Notes under the pieces: model-generated | Seen by the model: the letters and a program-made list of their open reading frames with translations, nothing else | What the model was told of the DNA's origin: nothing | Database searches by the model: none | Assembly (NCBI GenBank): GCA_009781515.1 | Contig: WQXY01000020.1 | Span: 1-39,394 of the forward strand | From: Oscillospiraceae bacterium | Lineage (GTDB): Bacteria; Bacillota; Clostridia; Oscillospirales; Oscillospiraceae | Reading direction: 5' to 3' | DNA: 39,394 bases | Position numbers and translations under genes: made by a program | Shown: positions 1 through 8,130 of the stretch, one piece after another | How the letters are laid out: every line of letters starts with the position of its first letter | Numbering within the stretch: position 1 is the first letter of the stretch

Positions 1-396
1 TTCTTGAACGTTTGGAAGCTGATTAATTGCTCTTGACATCTCGCGGATTTTTGCAAAGGTTTCCACTATTGCAAGCGTTGTTTGTGTTGCAGCAGGACTT
101 TTGAGGATAGTTGCAAGCATGTATAATCCCTTTTCGGTGAAAGCTGTTGGCAAAGTTGTTGAATGCTTTAGCGGATTGAACCGGTCGAAATTTTCGACCA
201 GTTTACATAATTCGTCTTGATATAGTGCATGTATATAATTTTCCGGAAACTTTTCAGGATTGTTTTTTACAGCCTCGTTAATCCTTTTTGTTTCCACACC
301 ATACAATTCCGCTACATCTCTGTCTATTAATACCTGCTGTTCCCGAATTGTTATAACCCTCTTTTCTACTTCCTCAAATTTAATCATTTCACTCAT
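1..396 (-). CDS. ORF6N-domain protein, partial (3' end beyond left edge)
   Basis: The reverse strand reads an open frame of 132 codons from the ATG at 396 to the window edge, beginning MSEMIKFEEVEKRV. Residues about 10-100 match the ORF6N pattern: an 'REQQVLIDRDVAELYGVETKRINEAV' type segment (residues 18-43), then 'NPEKFPENY', then 'TLPTAFTEKGLYMLATIL'. ORF6N is a KilA-N-associated domain, probably DNA-binding, common in phage antirepressors and in small bacterial accessory genes. An AGAGAGG ribosome binding site lies just upstream. The C-terminal part, which would tell an antirepressor from a stand-alone chromosomal protein, is outside the window. It is transcribed in the same direction as the sugar operon but is separated from it by two hairpins, so it is probably a separate unit. 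The domain call is firm; the cellular role is unknown. Confidence 0.8.
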   Translation of the reverse strand, partial: MSEMIKFEEVEKRVITIREQQVLIDRDVAELYGVETKRINEAVKNNPEKFPENYIHALYQDELCKLVENFDRFNPLKHSTTLPTAFTEKGLYMLATILKSPAATQTTLAIVETFAKIREMSRAINQLPNVQE

Positions 397-557
397 AGCT
401 TTTACCTCTCTTTTTGTAATATTTTTGTATGTATCATACAAGCTAACCGTAGCACAAATGTTTTCTACATTTCAATACACATTTGCACAAAAAATGCTCT
501 ATTTGCAGCGCGTTGCGGCGCAACAGGTTTTGTGTTTTTCGAAAATCAATAAAGCAA

Positions 558-581
558 AAATTCACACTTTCGTGTGAATTT
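558..581 (-). terminator. Rho-independent terminator of the sugar operon
   Basis: A perfect 10-bp stem (558-567 paired with 572-581) closes a 4-nt loop, GAAA when read on the minus strand. It is followed on that strand by TTTTTGCTTT. It lies about 94 bp beyond the GH13 stop codon and before the ORF6N gene, so it fits the end of the leftward operon. Confidence 0.7.
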
Positions 582-643
582 CTACACTTAATTTACAATT
601 TGTAACTATTTGGTTATAGGTGCATTTTCCTAAGAACAAATCA

Positions 644-658
644 CCCGCCGCCTGCGGG
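644..658 (-). terminator. GC-rich hairpin directly after the GH13 gene
   Basis: CCCGC (644-648) pairs with GCGGG (654-658) around a 5-nt loop, 17 bp after the GH13 stop. The minus-strand sequence after the stem is T-rich but broken (TGATTTGTTCTT). It may be a weak first terminator or a 3' stabilising hairpin ahead of the stronger hairpin at 558-581. Confidence 0.4.
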
Positions 659-674
659 CAACACCTACATTATT

Positions 675-2306
675 CTACCAGACTTTTAGGACTACCGCTT
701 CCCACGGGGATAAGCTGCCGTCGTAGTCGGTTCTGCCCATGTTTGTTACAACAACCTTGCCTATGAGGCTGCCTTCAAGCGGCGTGCTTGCAGGTTTGTC
801 CGACATGTTCAAAATTATGGCAAACTGCTCGTCGCCGGGGTTTGTACGTGTGTAGGCGAGCACCTGTTTGTCTGCAAAGACAGGGGCGAAGTCGCCGTAT
901 TTAAGAGTTTCGTTTGAAGCCCGCAGGGCTATCATTTTTTTATAGTAGTTATATATAGAGCTTTCACGTGTTTTTTGCTCCTTGTGGTTTATCTTCGAAT
1001 AGTTGCTGTTGATACCAAGCCACGGCTCACCCTTGGTAAAGCCTGCACCCGGTTCGTCATTCCATTGCATTGGTGTGCGGGAATTGTCGCGTGAGCCTGC
1101 ACTAAGCCACTTCCAACGGAGCTTTGAGGGAATTTTGAACGAACGCATGACCTTATCAACACCGATTGTTTCAACATCGTCAAGCTGCGATATGTTCGTA
1201 AAGTCAAAGTTTGTCATGCCGATTTCTTGACCCTGATAGATATATGGGGTGCCGCGTTGTGTCAGCAGCAAGGTCGCAAGCATCTTTGCGCTTCGCTCCC
1301 AATATTCGCCGTCATTTCCAAAATGGGAAACTATTCGCGGCTGGTCGTGGTTTTCGAGATATAAGGCGTTCCAGTCAAGCCCTTGCTGCCACTTTGTAAT
1401 AATCGCCAAAAGTTTTTTTGCACTGAACTTTTTCGGTACATATTTTTCAATTCTTCTGTCAACATTCAAATGGTCGAAGTAAAACACCATGTCAAGCTCA
1501 CGGCGTTCGGGGTCACTAAGAAGCTTGGCGTCGTGCAGATTAACCATTGCAGCCTCACCCACCGTGAAACAGTCGTACTTGTCGAGCACGTCGCGGCGCA
1601 GCTCCGCAAGTATTCTGTGCGTGCCCTCTTTTGTTACATAATGCTCTCTGCCACGTATCGCAAGCCTAAATTTGCCGTTTTCATATGAATTCTTAAATAT
1701 TAAGTTGATAACATCACAACGGAAGCCCGCCGCACCTTTTTTCAACCAAAAGTGCATTATTTCTTTAATTTCTTTGAGCACTTTCGGGTTGCGGTAGTTG
1801 AGGTCGGGTTGTTTTTCGTTAAACAGGTGCAAATAGTATTCGCCGCTTTTCGGGTCAAATGCCCATGCACTTCCCGTAAAAAACGACGTCCAGTTGTTTG
1901 GCGGTTTGCCGTCAGGATTTGCAGGTCGCCAAATGTAATAATCGCGATATTCGCTGTCTTTTTCACGGCTTCGCTTAAACCACTCGTGCTCGTCTGAGGT
2001 GTGGTTTATGACCAAATCCATGATGACTTTGATATCGCGTTTTTCAGCTTCGGCAAAAAGCTGTTCCATATCTGCAATCGTGCCGAACTTCGGGTTGATA
2101 TCGCGGTAGTCGCTGATATCATACCCGTTATCGGCATCGGGGGATTTGTACACGGGGGAAAGCCAGATGATACCTGCACCAAGGTCTTTTATCTCGTCAA
2201 GACGCGAGATGATGCCCGGTATGTCACCAAAGCCGTCACCATTTGTATCCTGAAAGCTTCGCGGATAAATCTGATAAACAACTCTTTCTTTCCACCATGT
2301 ACTCAT
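675..2306 (-). CDS. GH13 alpha-glucosidase (oligo-1,6-glucosidase-like)
   Basis: A cytoplasmic alpha-glucosidase of GH13, closest in pattern to the oligo-1,6-glucosidase group (GH13_31), releasing glucose from alpha-glucosides. The barrel begins with WWKERVVYQIYPRSF and carries the usual region I (DLVINHTSDEH). The nucleophile is Asp198 in GFRCDVIN, the acid/base is Glu251 in TVGEA and the stabilising Asp321 is in NHDQPR. RTPMQW is also present. The Asp that normally precedes GFR in region II is Ala here. No signal peptide is visible. Length 543 residues is normal. The ATG at 2306 is preferred; a GTG at 2315 overlaps the stop of the isomerase gene and is the alternative. It is the last gene of the operon. 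Exact linkage specificity (alpha-1,6, alpha-1,4, sucrose or other) cannot be read from sequence. Confidence 0.9.
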   Translation of the reverse strand: MSTWWKERVVYQIYPRSFQDTNGDGFGDIPGIISRLDEIKDLGAGIIWLSPVYKSPDADNGYDISDYRDINPKFGTIADMEQLFAEAEKRDIKVIMDLVINHTSDEHEWFKRSREKDSEYRDYYIWRPANPDGKPPNNWTSFFTGSAWAFDPKSGEYYLHLFNEKQPDLNYRNPKVLKEIKEIMHFWLKKGAAGFRCDVINLIFKNSYENGKFRLAIRGREHYVTKEGTHRILAELRRDVLDKYDCFTVGEAAMVNLHDAKLLSDPERRELDMVFYFDHLNVDRRIEKYVPKKFSAKKLLAIITKWQQGLDWNALYLENHDQPRIVSHFGNDGEYWERSAKMLATLLLTQRGTPYIYQGQEIGMTNFDFTNISQLDDVETIGVDKVMRSFKIPSKLRWKWLSAGSRDNSRTPMQWNDEPGAGFTKGEPWLGINSNYSKINHKEQKTRESSIYNYYKKMIALRASNETLKYGDFAPVFADKQVLAYTRTNPGDEQFAIILNMSDKPASTPLEGSLIGKVVVTNMGRTDYDGSLSPWEAVVLKVW

Positions 2307-2311
2307 AGTTA

Positions 2312-3784
2312 TCACTTAAACGGGTTTTCTGTGGGGTACGGCAGGCAGCAGGGCTGGTTGTAGGAAATTTTCGGCACTCCCAAGTAGGTGAGTATGTCAA
2401 AAATAGCCTTGCCGACATGTCCGAATGCGACTGCACCGTGATGCGGGTAGCGGTCGGCGATGAGAACATGGCGATAGAAGCGTCCCATTTCCTTAATCGC
2501 AAACACGCCTATGCCGCCAAACGACTGTGTGGCAACCGGCAGCACTTCACCTTGTGCAATGTATGCTTTGAGCCCGCCCTCGGCTGTGCCTTGCAGGCGG
2601 TAGAATGTGATGTTTCCTGCTTTAATATCACCCTCGAGTGTTCCTCTTGAGATATCGGGCTCTGTGTCGGGTTCGAGCAGGCGGCGCATAATGAGCTGAT
2701 ATTTAATTTCGCCCTTATTTAAGCAGCAAATCGGGGTGTTGCCGCAGTGGAAGCCCATAAAGGTGTCTTTTAGTGTGTAGTCAAACTTGCCTTTAATGCT
2801 CTTTTCATACATGTCGGCGGGTACGGAATTGTTAATGTCAAGCAGCGTGACTGCTCCCTCCGTGATACATGTGCCGATGTATTCGGACAGCGCGCCGTAA
2901 ATGTCAACCTCGCAGGATACGGGTATTCCGCGAGCTGCCATTCGGCTGTTTACATAGCATGGCACAAAGCCAAACTCTGTTTGGAATGCAGGCCAACATT
3001 TATTGGCAAGCACAACATATTCTTTGCAGCCCTTGTTCTTTTCGATTATGTCAAGCAGTGCAAGTTCGTATTGTGCAAGCTTTGGAAGTATGCCGGGCAT
3101 TTTATTGCCGTCGCCGAGTTCTTTTTCCATGTCTGCAATAACAGACGGAATTCTCGGGTCGTCTTTTTTCGCATGAAACTGGACAAGCAGGTCAAGCTCG
3201 GAATTTTCCTGTATTTCAATACCGAGGTTAAAAAGTTGCTTAATCGGAGCGTTACAGGCAAGAAAGTCCTGCGGGCGAGGTCCAAAGCTGATTATCTTGA
3301 GCTTTGAGATTGCGATAAGTGCACGTGCCACAGGGATAAATTCGGCTATCATTTTTGCGATATCCGCAGGGGTGCCGACGGGATATTCGGGGATAAACGC
3401 CTTGATATTGCGCAGTCCCAAATTATATGAGCAGTTTAACATGCCGCAGTATGCGTCGCCGCGTCCGTTAATAAGTTTGTCTGAGGCATCTTCTGCTGCC
3501 GCAACAAACATTACAGGGCCGTCAAAGTTTTTTGCAATCAAAACTTCTGACGTCTCGGGTCCGAAGTTTCCGAGAAATACAACAAGTGCATTAACTCCGG
3601 CCGCTTTAACGTCTTCGACTGCCTTTAGCATGTCTACTTCATTTTCAACAGTAATTTTGCATTCATAGATGCCGCTTTTATATGCCGCTGCTACGGCTGA
3701 GCGGCGCTGTGCTGAGAGCTCAATCGGGAAACAGTCGCGGGATACTGAGATAATGCCCGGTTTTACTACGGGGATATTGTTCAT
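2312..3784 (-). CDS. L-fucose/L-arabinose isomerase family protein
   Basis: A 490-residue aldose-ketose isomerase of the L-fucose isomerase fold, not the classical AraA sequence type. Visible signatures are FGPRPQDF near residue 167 and the metal-ligand region SCEVDIYGALSEY followed by TLLDIN. Glu292 and Asp316 lie 24 residues apart, the same spacing as the Mn ligands Glu337 and Asp361 of E. coli FucI. FHCGNT further on may supply a metal-binding His. It sits between araD (18-bp gap) and the GH13 gene (overlapping or nearly so), with an AAGGAGG ribosome binding site. Next to AraD and an FGGY kinase, the likely reaction is L-arabinose to L-ribulose, making it a stand-in for AraA. L-fucose or another aldose remains possible. 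The family call is firm and the substrate is inferred. Confidence 0.85.
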   Translation of the reverse strand: MNNIPVVKPGIISVSRDCFPIELSAQRRSAVAAAYKSGIYECKITVENEVDMLKAVEDVKAAGVNALVVFLGNFGPETSEVLIAKNFDGPVMFVAAAEDASDKLINGRGDAYCGMLNCSYNLGLRNIKAFIPEYPVGTPADIAKMIAEFIPVARALIAISKLKIISFGPRPQDFLACNAPIKQLFNLGIEIQENSELDLLVQFHAKKDDPRIPSVIADMEKELGDGNKMPGILPKLAQYELALLDIIEKNKGCKEYVVLANKCWPAFQTEFGFVPCYVNSRMAARGIPVSCEVDIYGALSEYIGTCITEGAVTLLDINNSVPADMYEKSIKGKFDYTLKDTFMGFHCGNTPICCLNKGEIKYQLIMRRLLEPDTEPDISRGTLEGDIKAGNITFYRLQGTAEGGLKAYIAQGEVLPVATQSFGGIGVFAIKEMGRFYRHVLIADRYPHHGAVAFGHVGKAIFDILTYLGVPKISYNQPCCLPYPTENPFK

Positions 3785-3802
3785 AGTAGATGTCCTCCTT
3801 AA

Positions 3803-4492
3803 TTATTGTCCGTAATATGAGTCTTTTCCGTGCTTGCGATAGTAATGTTTATCAAGCAGTTCGTTTTGCATTTTTTGTATATTCGGGGATAACATTATAT
3901 CATGCCACGCCATAAATGCAACCTCCTCAAGCACTACCGCATTAAAAACCGCATCTTTTGCATCACTTCCCCAAGTGAACGGGCCGTGGCTGTGCACAAT
4001 CACCGCAGGTACGCAGTCGGGGTCGAGGTTCGAGAAGCGCTCGGCTATGACTTTTCCAGTTTCTTTTTCATAGTCGCCTTTAATTTCATCAGAGGTCATT
4101 TTTCGTGTACAGGGAATGTCTGTGGAAAAATAATCCGCATGTGTTGTGCCGAGTGCGGGGATTTCCCTGCCTGCTTGTGCAAAGATTGTTGCCCAACGGC
4201 TGTGCGTGTGGACTATGCCTCCGATATTTGGGAATGCTTTGTAAAGCTCAAGATGTGTTTTTGTGTCTGATGACGGGGATAGTGTACCTCCGACGGTTTT
4301 TCCCGTTTCAAGCTCCACAACAACCATGTCTTCTGCCGAGAGCTTTTTGTATTTTACTCCCGACGGCTTTATTGCGACAAGTCCCCTTTCGCGGTCGATT
4401 TGCGAGGCATTGCCCCATGTGAATGTGACAAGTTTATATTTTGGTAAAAGCAAATTTGCTTTTAATACTTCTTGTTTTAATTTTTCGAGCAT
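3803..4492 (-). CDS. araD: L-ribulose-5-phosphate 4-epimerase AraD
   Basis: A 229-residue class II aldolase-family epimerase converting L-ribulose-5-phosphate to D-xylulose-5-phosphate, which enters the pentose phosphate pathway. The sequence follows AraD rather than Fuc[58 protein letters not shown] and a C-terminal [18 protein letters not shown]. Asp76, His95 and His97 fall at the same numbers as the E. coli metal and catalytic residues, and His169 corresponds to E. coli His171. The start follows a strong AAAGGAGG site. It is separated from the upstream kinase gene by a 145-bp gap holding a palindromic repeat, and is followed 18 bp later by the isomerase gene. It fixes the pathway of this block as L-arabinose-type. 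Confidence 0.95.
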   Translation of the reverse strand: MLEKLKQEVLKANLLLPKYKLVTFTWGNASQIDRERGLVAIKPSGVKYKKLSAEDMVVVELETGKTVGGTLSPSSDTKTHLELYKAFPNIGGIVHTHSRWATIFAQAGREIPALGTTHADYFSTDIPCTRKMTSDEIKGDYEKETGKVIAERFSNLDPDCVPAVIVHSHGPFTWGSDAKDAVFNAVVLEEVAFMAWHDIMLSPNIQKMQNELLDKHYYRKHGKDSYYGQ

Positions 4493-4520
4493 AAAATGAC
4501 CTCCTTTATTGCTCTCCTTA

Positions 4521-4626
4521 CGTCATCGCGAGCCGCAGGCGTGGCGATCCAGACGATGCATTTATTTTATTTAATTATATTTGGATTGCCACGTCGCCAA
4601 GTTATACTTGGCTCCTCGCAATGACG
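4521..4626. repeat. 106-bp palindromic intergenic repeat (REP/MITE-like)
   Basis: The outer arms CGTCATCGCGAG (4521-4532) and CTCGCAATGACG (4615-4626) are inverted copies with one mismatch. The inner arms GTGGCGATCC (4541-4550) and GGATTGCCAC (4583-4592) pair with one mismatch. The middle is AT-rich. The CGTCATTGCGAG...GCAATCC type of element is known as a dispersed palindromic repeat in several bacterial groups. It sits between the FGGY kinase and araD genes inside a same-strand operon, so the transcript would fold into a long hairpin here. It has no coding capacity. Confidence 0.75.
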
Positions 4627-4637
4627 GTATACATAAT

Positions 4638-6200
4638 TTATAAATTTTCCACAGCGCTTTTTTCAACTTTGAGTGCGGCTTTGTAGCGTTCCAAGTAGCT
4701 TTCAAAGCCTTTGACATCGCCCGGGTCGGGAGTTATTGTATTCACCGCGATATCAGCAAATATTTTCTTTTCGAGAAAGTCCTCGAGGCCTTCATTATTT
4801 TGCCTGCAAGCTGCATACGCCGCCAAGACTGCAATTCCCCATGCTCCGCCCTCACCTGCGAAGTCCATTACGGCAATCGGTGTGTTTAGCGCCCCTGCCA
4901 TAAGCTTTTGCCCGACAACGGGCGTCTTAAACAAACCGCCGTGACCAAGCAGTTTTGTCACTTTAACGCCCTCTTCGTTTATAAGTATATCCATACCGAT
5001 CTTTAGCGTCGCCATAGCGGAAAGCAGTAGTGAGCGCATAAAGTTTTCTACCGTAAAGTTGCTCTCGGGCGTTCTGATAAGAAGCGGTCTGCCGTCGTGG
5101 AAGCCCGTCATATGCTCGCCTGACAGATAATTTACCGATACTATCCCTGCGCAGTCCTTTTCACCATCAAGAGCGGCATTGTAGAGGTTGCGGTACAGTT
5201 CCGTTTTGTCGGGCTTGGCACCCATTTTTGTCATTACGTCGGAAAACATGTTTACCCATGCGTCAAGGTCTGCCGTGCAGTTGTTGCAATGAACCATTGC
5301 AACAGGCTTGCCCGTCGGCGTTGCAACCACGTCAATTTCCGGACGCAGTTTCTTCAGCTTGTCTTCAAGCACCAACATGGCAAAGACTGATGTACCCGCC
5401 GATATGTTGCCTGTTTGCGGCGTGACTGCATTTGTGGCAACCATGCCCGTGCCTGCGTCACCCTCGGGCGGGCAAAACGGTATGCCCTCTTTTATAAGCC
5501 CCGTCGGGTCGAGCAGCCCCGCTCCCTCTGCGGTCAGGCTGCCTGCGTCTTCACCTGCAAGGAGCACCTTTGGCAACAGGTGTTTGAGCTTCCAAAGCAC
5601 ATCATGTTCGGAAGCTATTATGTCAAATTTTCGCATCATAATTGTATTATAATTATTTGTCGTACTGTCTATCGGGAAAATTCCGGACGCTTCACCAATG
5701 CCGACGACTTTTTTGCCCGTCAGCTTGTAGTGTACATATCCTGCCAAGGTTGTCATAAAATCAATGTCGTCAACATGCACTTCGTTTGCTTCAACCGCAT
5801 GGTGCAGGTGGGCTATACTCCAGCGTTGGGGTATGTTAAATCCGAAGGCTTCGGTTAAAATTTTTGCCGAATTTTCGGTTATTGTGTTTCGCCATGTGCG
5901 AAACTCAGCCAACTGACTGCCGTTTCTGTCAAATACCAAATAACCGTGCATCATGGCGGATATGCCAATGCCTTTTATTTCCTCGAGGGCTTTGCCCTGC
6001 TTTTTGCTGTAGTCGGAAATGAGCAGCTTTATGCTCTCGCGAATACCGTTCCATGCACAGTCTAAATGATAAGTCCATATGCCGTTTTCAAAACGGTTTT
6101 CCCAATCAAAACCACCCGTAGCCAAGGTCTTGCCGTTTTTGTCTACTGCTACGGATTTTATGCGTGTCGAACCAAGCTCGATACCAAGAAATATTGACAT
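4638..6200 (-). CDS. FGGY-family carbohydrate kinase (probable ribulokinase role)
   Basis: A 520-residue FGGY sugar kinase. The N-terminal phosphate-binding segment is FLGIELGSTRIKSVAVD. A WRNT segment, EGDAGTGM with probable catalytic Asp248, and the C-terminal adenosine motif LGHGGLFKTPVVGQ are all present. In the expected pathway it phosphorylates the ketose made by the isomerase, giving AraD its substrate. It is not of the classical AraB length or pattern. A non-orthologous ribulokinase (AraK) has been described in clostridia, so replacement of AraB is a precedent. The start is the ATG at 6200, eight bases after AGAGG; an upstream GTG at 6209 is inside the spacer and less likely. It lies 13 bp after the second permease gene. 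Xylulokinase or another ketose kinase activity cannot be excluded. Confidence 0.85.
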   Translation of the reverse strand: MSIFLGIELGSTRIKSVAVDKNGKTLATGGFDWENRFENGIWTYHLDCAWNGIRESIKLLISDYSKKQGKALEEIKGIGISAMMHGYLVFDRNGSQLAEFRTWRNTITENSAKILTEAFGFNIPQRWSIAHLHHAVEANEVHVDDIDFMTTLAGYVHYKLTGKKVVGIGEASGIFPIDSTTNNYNTIMMRKFDIIASEHDVLWKLKHLLPKVLLAGEDAGSLTAEGAGLLDPTGLIKEGIPFCPPEGDAGTGMVATNAVTPQTGNISAGTSVFAMLVLEDKLKKLRPEIDVVATPTGKPVAMVHCNNCTADLDAWVNMFSDVMTKMGAKPDKTELYRNLYNAALDGEKDCAGIVSVNYLSGEHMTGFHDGRPLLIRTPESNFTVENFMRSLLLSAMATLKIGMDILINEEGVKVTKLLGHGGLFKTPVVGQKLMAGALNTPIAVMDFAGEGGAWGIAVLAAYAACRQNNEGLEDFLEKKIFADIAVNTITPDPGDVKGFESYLERYKAALKVEKSAVENL

Positions 6201-6213
6201 ATTACACACCTCT

Positions 6214-7113
6214 TTAATTTTTCATACCTGTCATTACTATGCCTTCAACAAAGTATCTTTGACCGAAAAGATATACCAACAACCCCGGTATAAATGTCAG
6301 AATTGTCGCCGCAAAAATTCCTGCATAGTCGGCTTTGAACATGCTGAAAAATACCGTAAGACCTAACACCAATGTGTATTGTTCGCGCGATTGAATATAT
6401 ACCATTTGCTGCAGAAGGTCGTTCCATGTTGTTATGAAAATCAGCAGTGCAACAACAATTATTGCGGGCTTAATTGACGGGACAATAACACTGACGAGTG
6501 TGCGGAAATATCCCGCTCCGTCGATTTTGGCGGCTTCGTCAAGCTCTCTGGGAATTGACTTGATAAATTGTCTGAGAAGAAAAATGTTAAATGCTCCGCC
6601 GCCGCAAAGATACGGTAGTATCAACGGCACATAGGAGTCAACAAAGCCTAAATACGACCATGCAATGTATAAGGGAATAAGTGTAACCATTGTCGGCAGG
6701 AGCATTGAGCCTACGCAAAGCGAGAAGAGAAAGCCCTTGCCCTTAAAACGCAGTCTGGCAAATGCATAAGCACATGAAATGGCGGTAGCCGTCCCGAACA
6801 CGACACATGGAACGGAAATGGTCAGAGAATTCAGTAAAAACTGAAAGTAGTTAAATGCCGTAGAGTTTGCTACCTCGGCATAATTTCTCCATAACCATTC
6901 AAGCGGGTTTATCGTTCCCATAGGAAGAAAATCGGGCGGCGCCTTAAATATATCAAGACTACCCATTACTGAAGAGCGGAACATCCAGTACATCGGCAAT
7001 ATTATGACAGCTGCAATAATTACAATCGTAATGAATGAAAAAACGTCGGCAAGCAGTTTGTTTCGTTTTTTACTGTGCAGTGACCCTCGAATTGGTTTTG
7101 TCATACCACTCAT
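6214..7113 (-). CDS. ABC sugar transporter permease (MalG-type, CUT1)
   Basis: A 299-residue inner-membrane permease with about six hydrophobic segments. It carries the EAA-loop signature PRELDEAAKIDGAGYFRTL, which contacts the ATPase, and ends in the usual MalG-like manner (FGQRYFVEGIVMTGMKN). Its ATG overlaps the TGA of the preceding permease gene by four bases, so translation is coupled. With its partner permease and the binding protein it forms the membrane channel of an oligosaccharide importer of the CUT1 family. No ATP-binding subunit is encoded in the window. Such systems often use a shared MsmK/UgpC-like ATPase encoded elsewhere. Confidence 0.93.
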   Translation of the reverse strand: MSGMTKPIRGSLHSKKRNKLLADVFSFITIVIIAAVIILPMYWMFRSSVMGSLDIFKAPPDFLPMGTINPLEWLWRNYAEVANSTAFNYFQFLLNSLTISVPCVVFGTATAISCAYAFARLRFKGKGFLFSLCVGSMLLPTMVTLIPLYIAWSYLGFVDSYVPLILPYLCGGGAFNIFLLRQFIKSIPRELDEAAKIDGAGYFRTLVSVIVPSIKPAIIVVALLIFITTWNDLLQQMVYIQSREQYTLVLGLTVFFSMFKADYAGIFAATILTFIPGLLVYLFGQRYFVEGIVMTGMKN

Positions 7114-8042
7114 TTCTTGTCGTCACCTCCCTCATAAAAAATCCAACTTTTTGACGTAATAAACAATATCGCTGCGAGTATAGCCGCAATAATGAAAAAT
7201 ACAAATGCAATAGCGCTTGCTCTGCCTAATCTTCCTCCCCTGAATGCTTCCTCGTACATCAAAAAAGTCATAAACATTGACGAACGTCCCGGTCCGCCTT
7301 TTGTTATTGACAGCGCCGGAATTACGACTTGAATGTTTACGACAAGACTCATTAAGATGTTATAGAAAATGATGGGCGTCATACAGGGTATTGTGATATG
7401 TCTGAGCCGTTGCAAATAGTTGGCTCCGTCAATTTCTGCCGCCTCCTGATATACGCGCGGCACATTTTGAAGCCCTGCCAAGAAAATGACTATCAGGTTT
7501 CCCGATGTCCAAACTGCGATTAGAACTAATGTCGGAATGACTGTTTCCGAAGAAGAGAAGAACAAAGACGGCTGCAATCCTAATTGCTTTAATATTACGT
7601 TGACAATGCCGTTTGTTGGGTCCATGAGAAAACTCCATCCAATCATAACAGCGGCTGCAGGCAGGATATACGGAACGTAGAAAACCGAGCGAAAAAAACC
7701 ACGTCCCGGCATTTTGCGGTTGAGCAGCATCGCTATTATCATTGAATAAATCACACTTGAAATAACTGCAAACAGTGCAAAGTAAACTGTTATCAAAATA
7801 GAGTTGCCAAAGTCAATCATAGGATTTGTAAAAATTTCTGTATAGTTAGCAAAGCCTACAAACTCGGGCGTCGGAGCGTTCGGAAAAAAATGGCTTACTC
7901 TTAAATCTGTAAGCCCCACTCCAAAAGCCGCCAAAAGCGGCAAATACGTTATAAATGATAAACCGAGCAGTGCCGGAATTAGGAAAATATATGCCGCCCG
8001 CTGCTCTTTGATTGCAATTATTGACCTTTTTCTTTTTTTCAT
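7110..8042 (-). CDS. ABC sugar transporter permease (MalF-type, CUT1)
   Basis: A 310-residue permease with a basic N-terminus (MKKRKRS) and about six transmembrane segments. The EAA loop reads PRVYQEAAEIDGANYLQRL, followed by the typical ITIPCMTPIIFYN segment. It belongs to the CUT1 oligosaccharide family and pairs with the downstream permease, whose start overlaps its stop. An AAGGA site lies ten bases before the ATG. It is preceded by an 88-bp gap holding a strong hairpin after the binding-protein gene, which would let the binding protein be made in excess over the permeases. Confidence 0.93.
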   Translation of the reverse strand: MKKRKRSIIAIKEQRAAYIFLIPALLGLSFITYLPLLAAFGVGLTDLRVSHFFPNAPTPEFVGFANYTEIFTNPMIDFGNSILITVYFALFAVISSVIYSMIIAMLLNRKMPGRGFFRSVFYVPYILPAAAVMIGWSFLMDPTNGIVNVILKQLGLQPSLFFSSSETVIPTLVLIAVWTSGNLIVIFLAGLQNVPRVYQEAAEIDGANYLQRLRHITIPCMTPIIFYNILMSLVVNIQVVIPALSITKGGPGRSSMFMTFLMYEEAFRGGRLGRASAIAFVFFIIAAILAAILFITSKSWIFYEGGDDKK

Positions 8043-8077
8043 GCTTAATCAATCCTTCCCTCGGATATGATTTGCAA

Positions 8078-8109
8078 AGGGTGCCTTTTGCAAAGGCTCA
8101 AGGCACCCT
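8078..8109 (-). other. Intercistronic hairpin after the binding-protein gene
   Basis: AGGGTGCCTT (8078-8087) pairs perfectly with AAGGCACCCT (8100-8109) around a 12-nt loop. It lies between the solute-binding protein stop and the first permease. The downstream minus-strand tail is only weakly T-rich (TTTGCAAATC). It is best read as a partial terminator or an mRNA-stabilising element that sets binding protein above permease. Confidence 0.65.
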
Positions 8110-8130
8110 CTTGCAGTTTGCTACTTAAAT

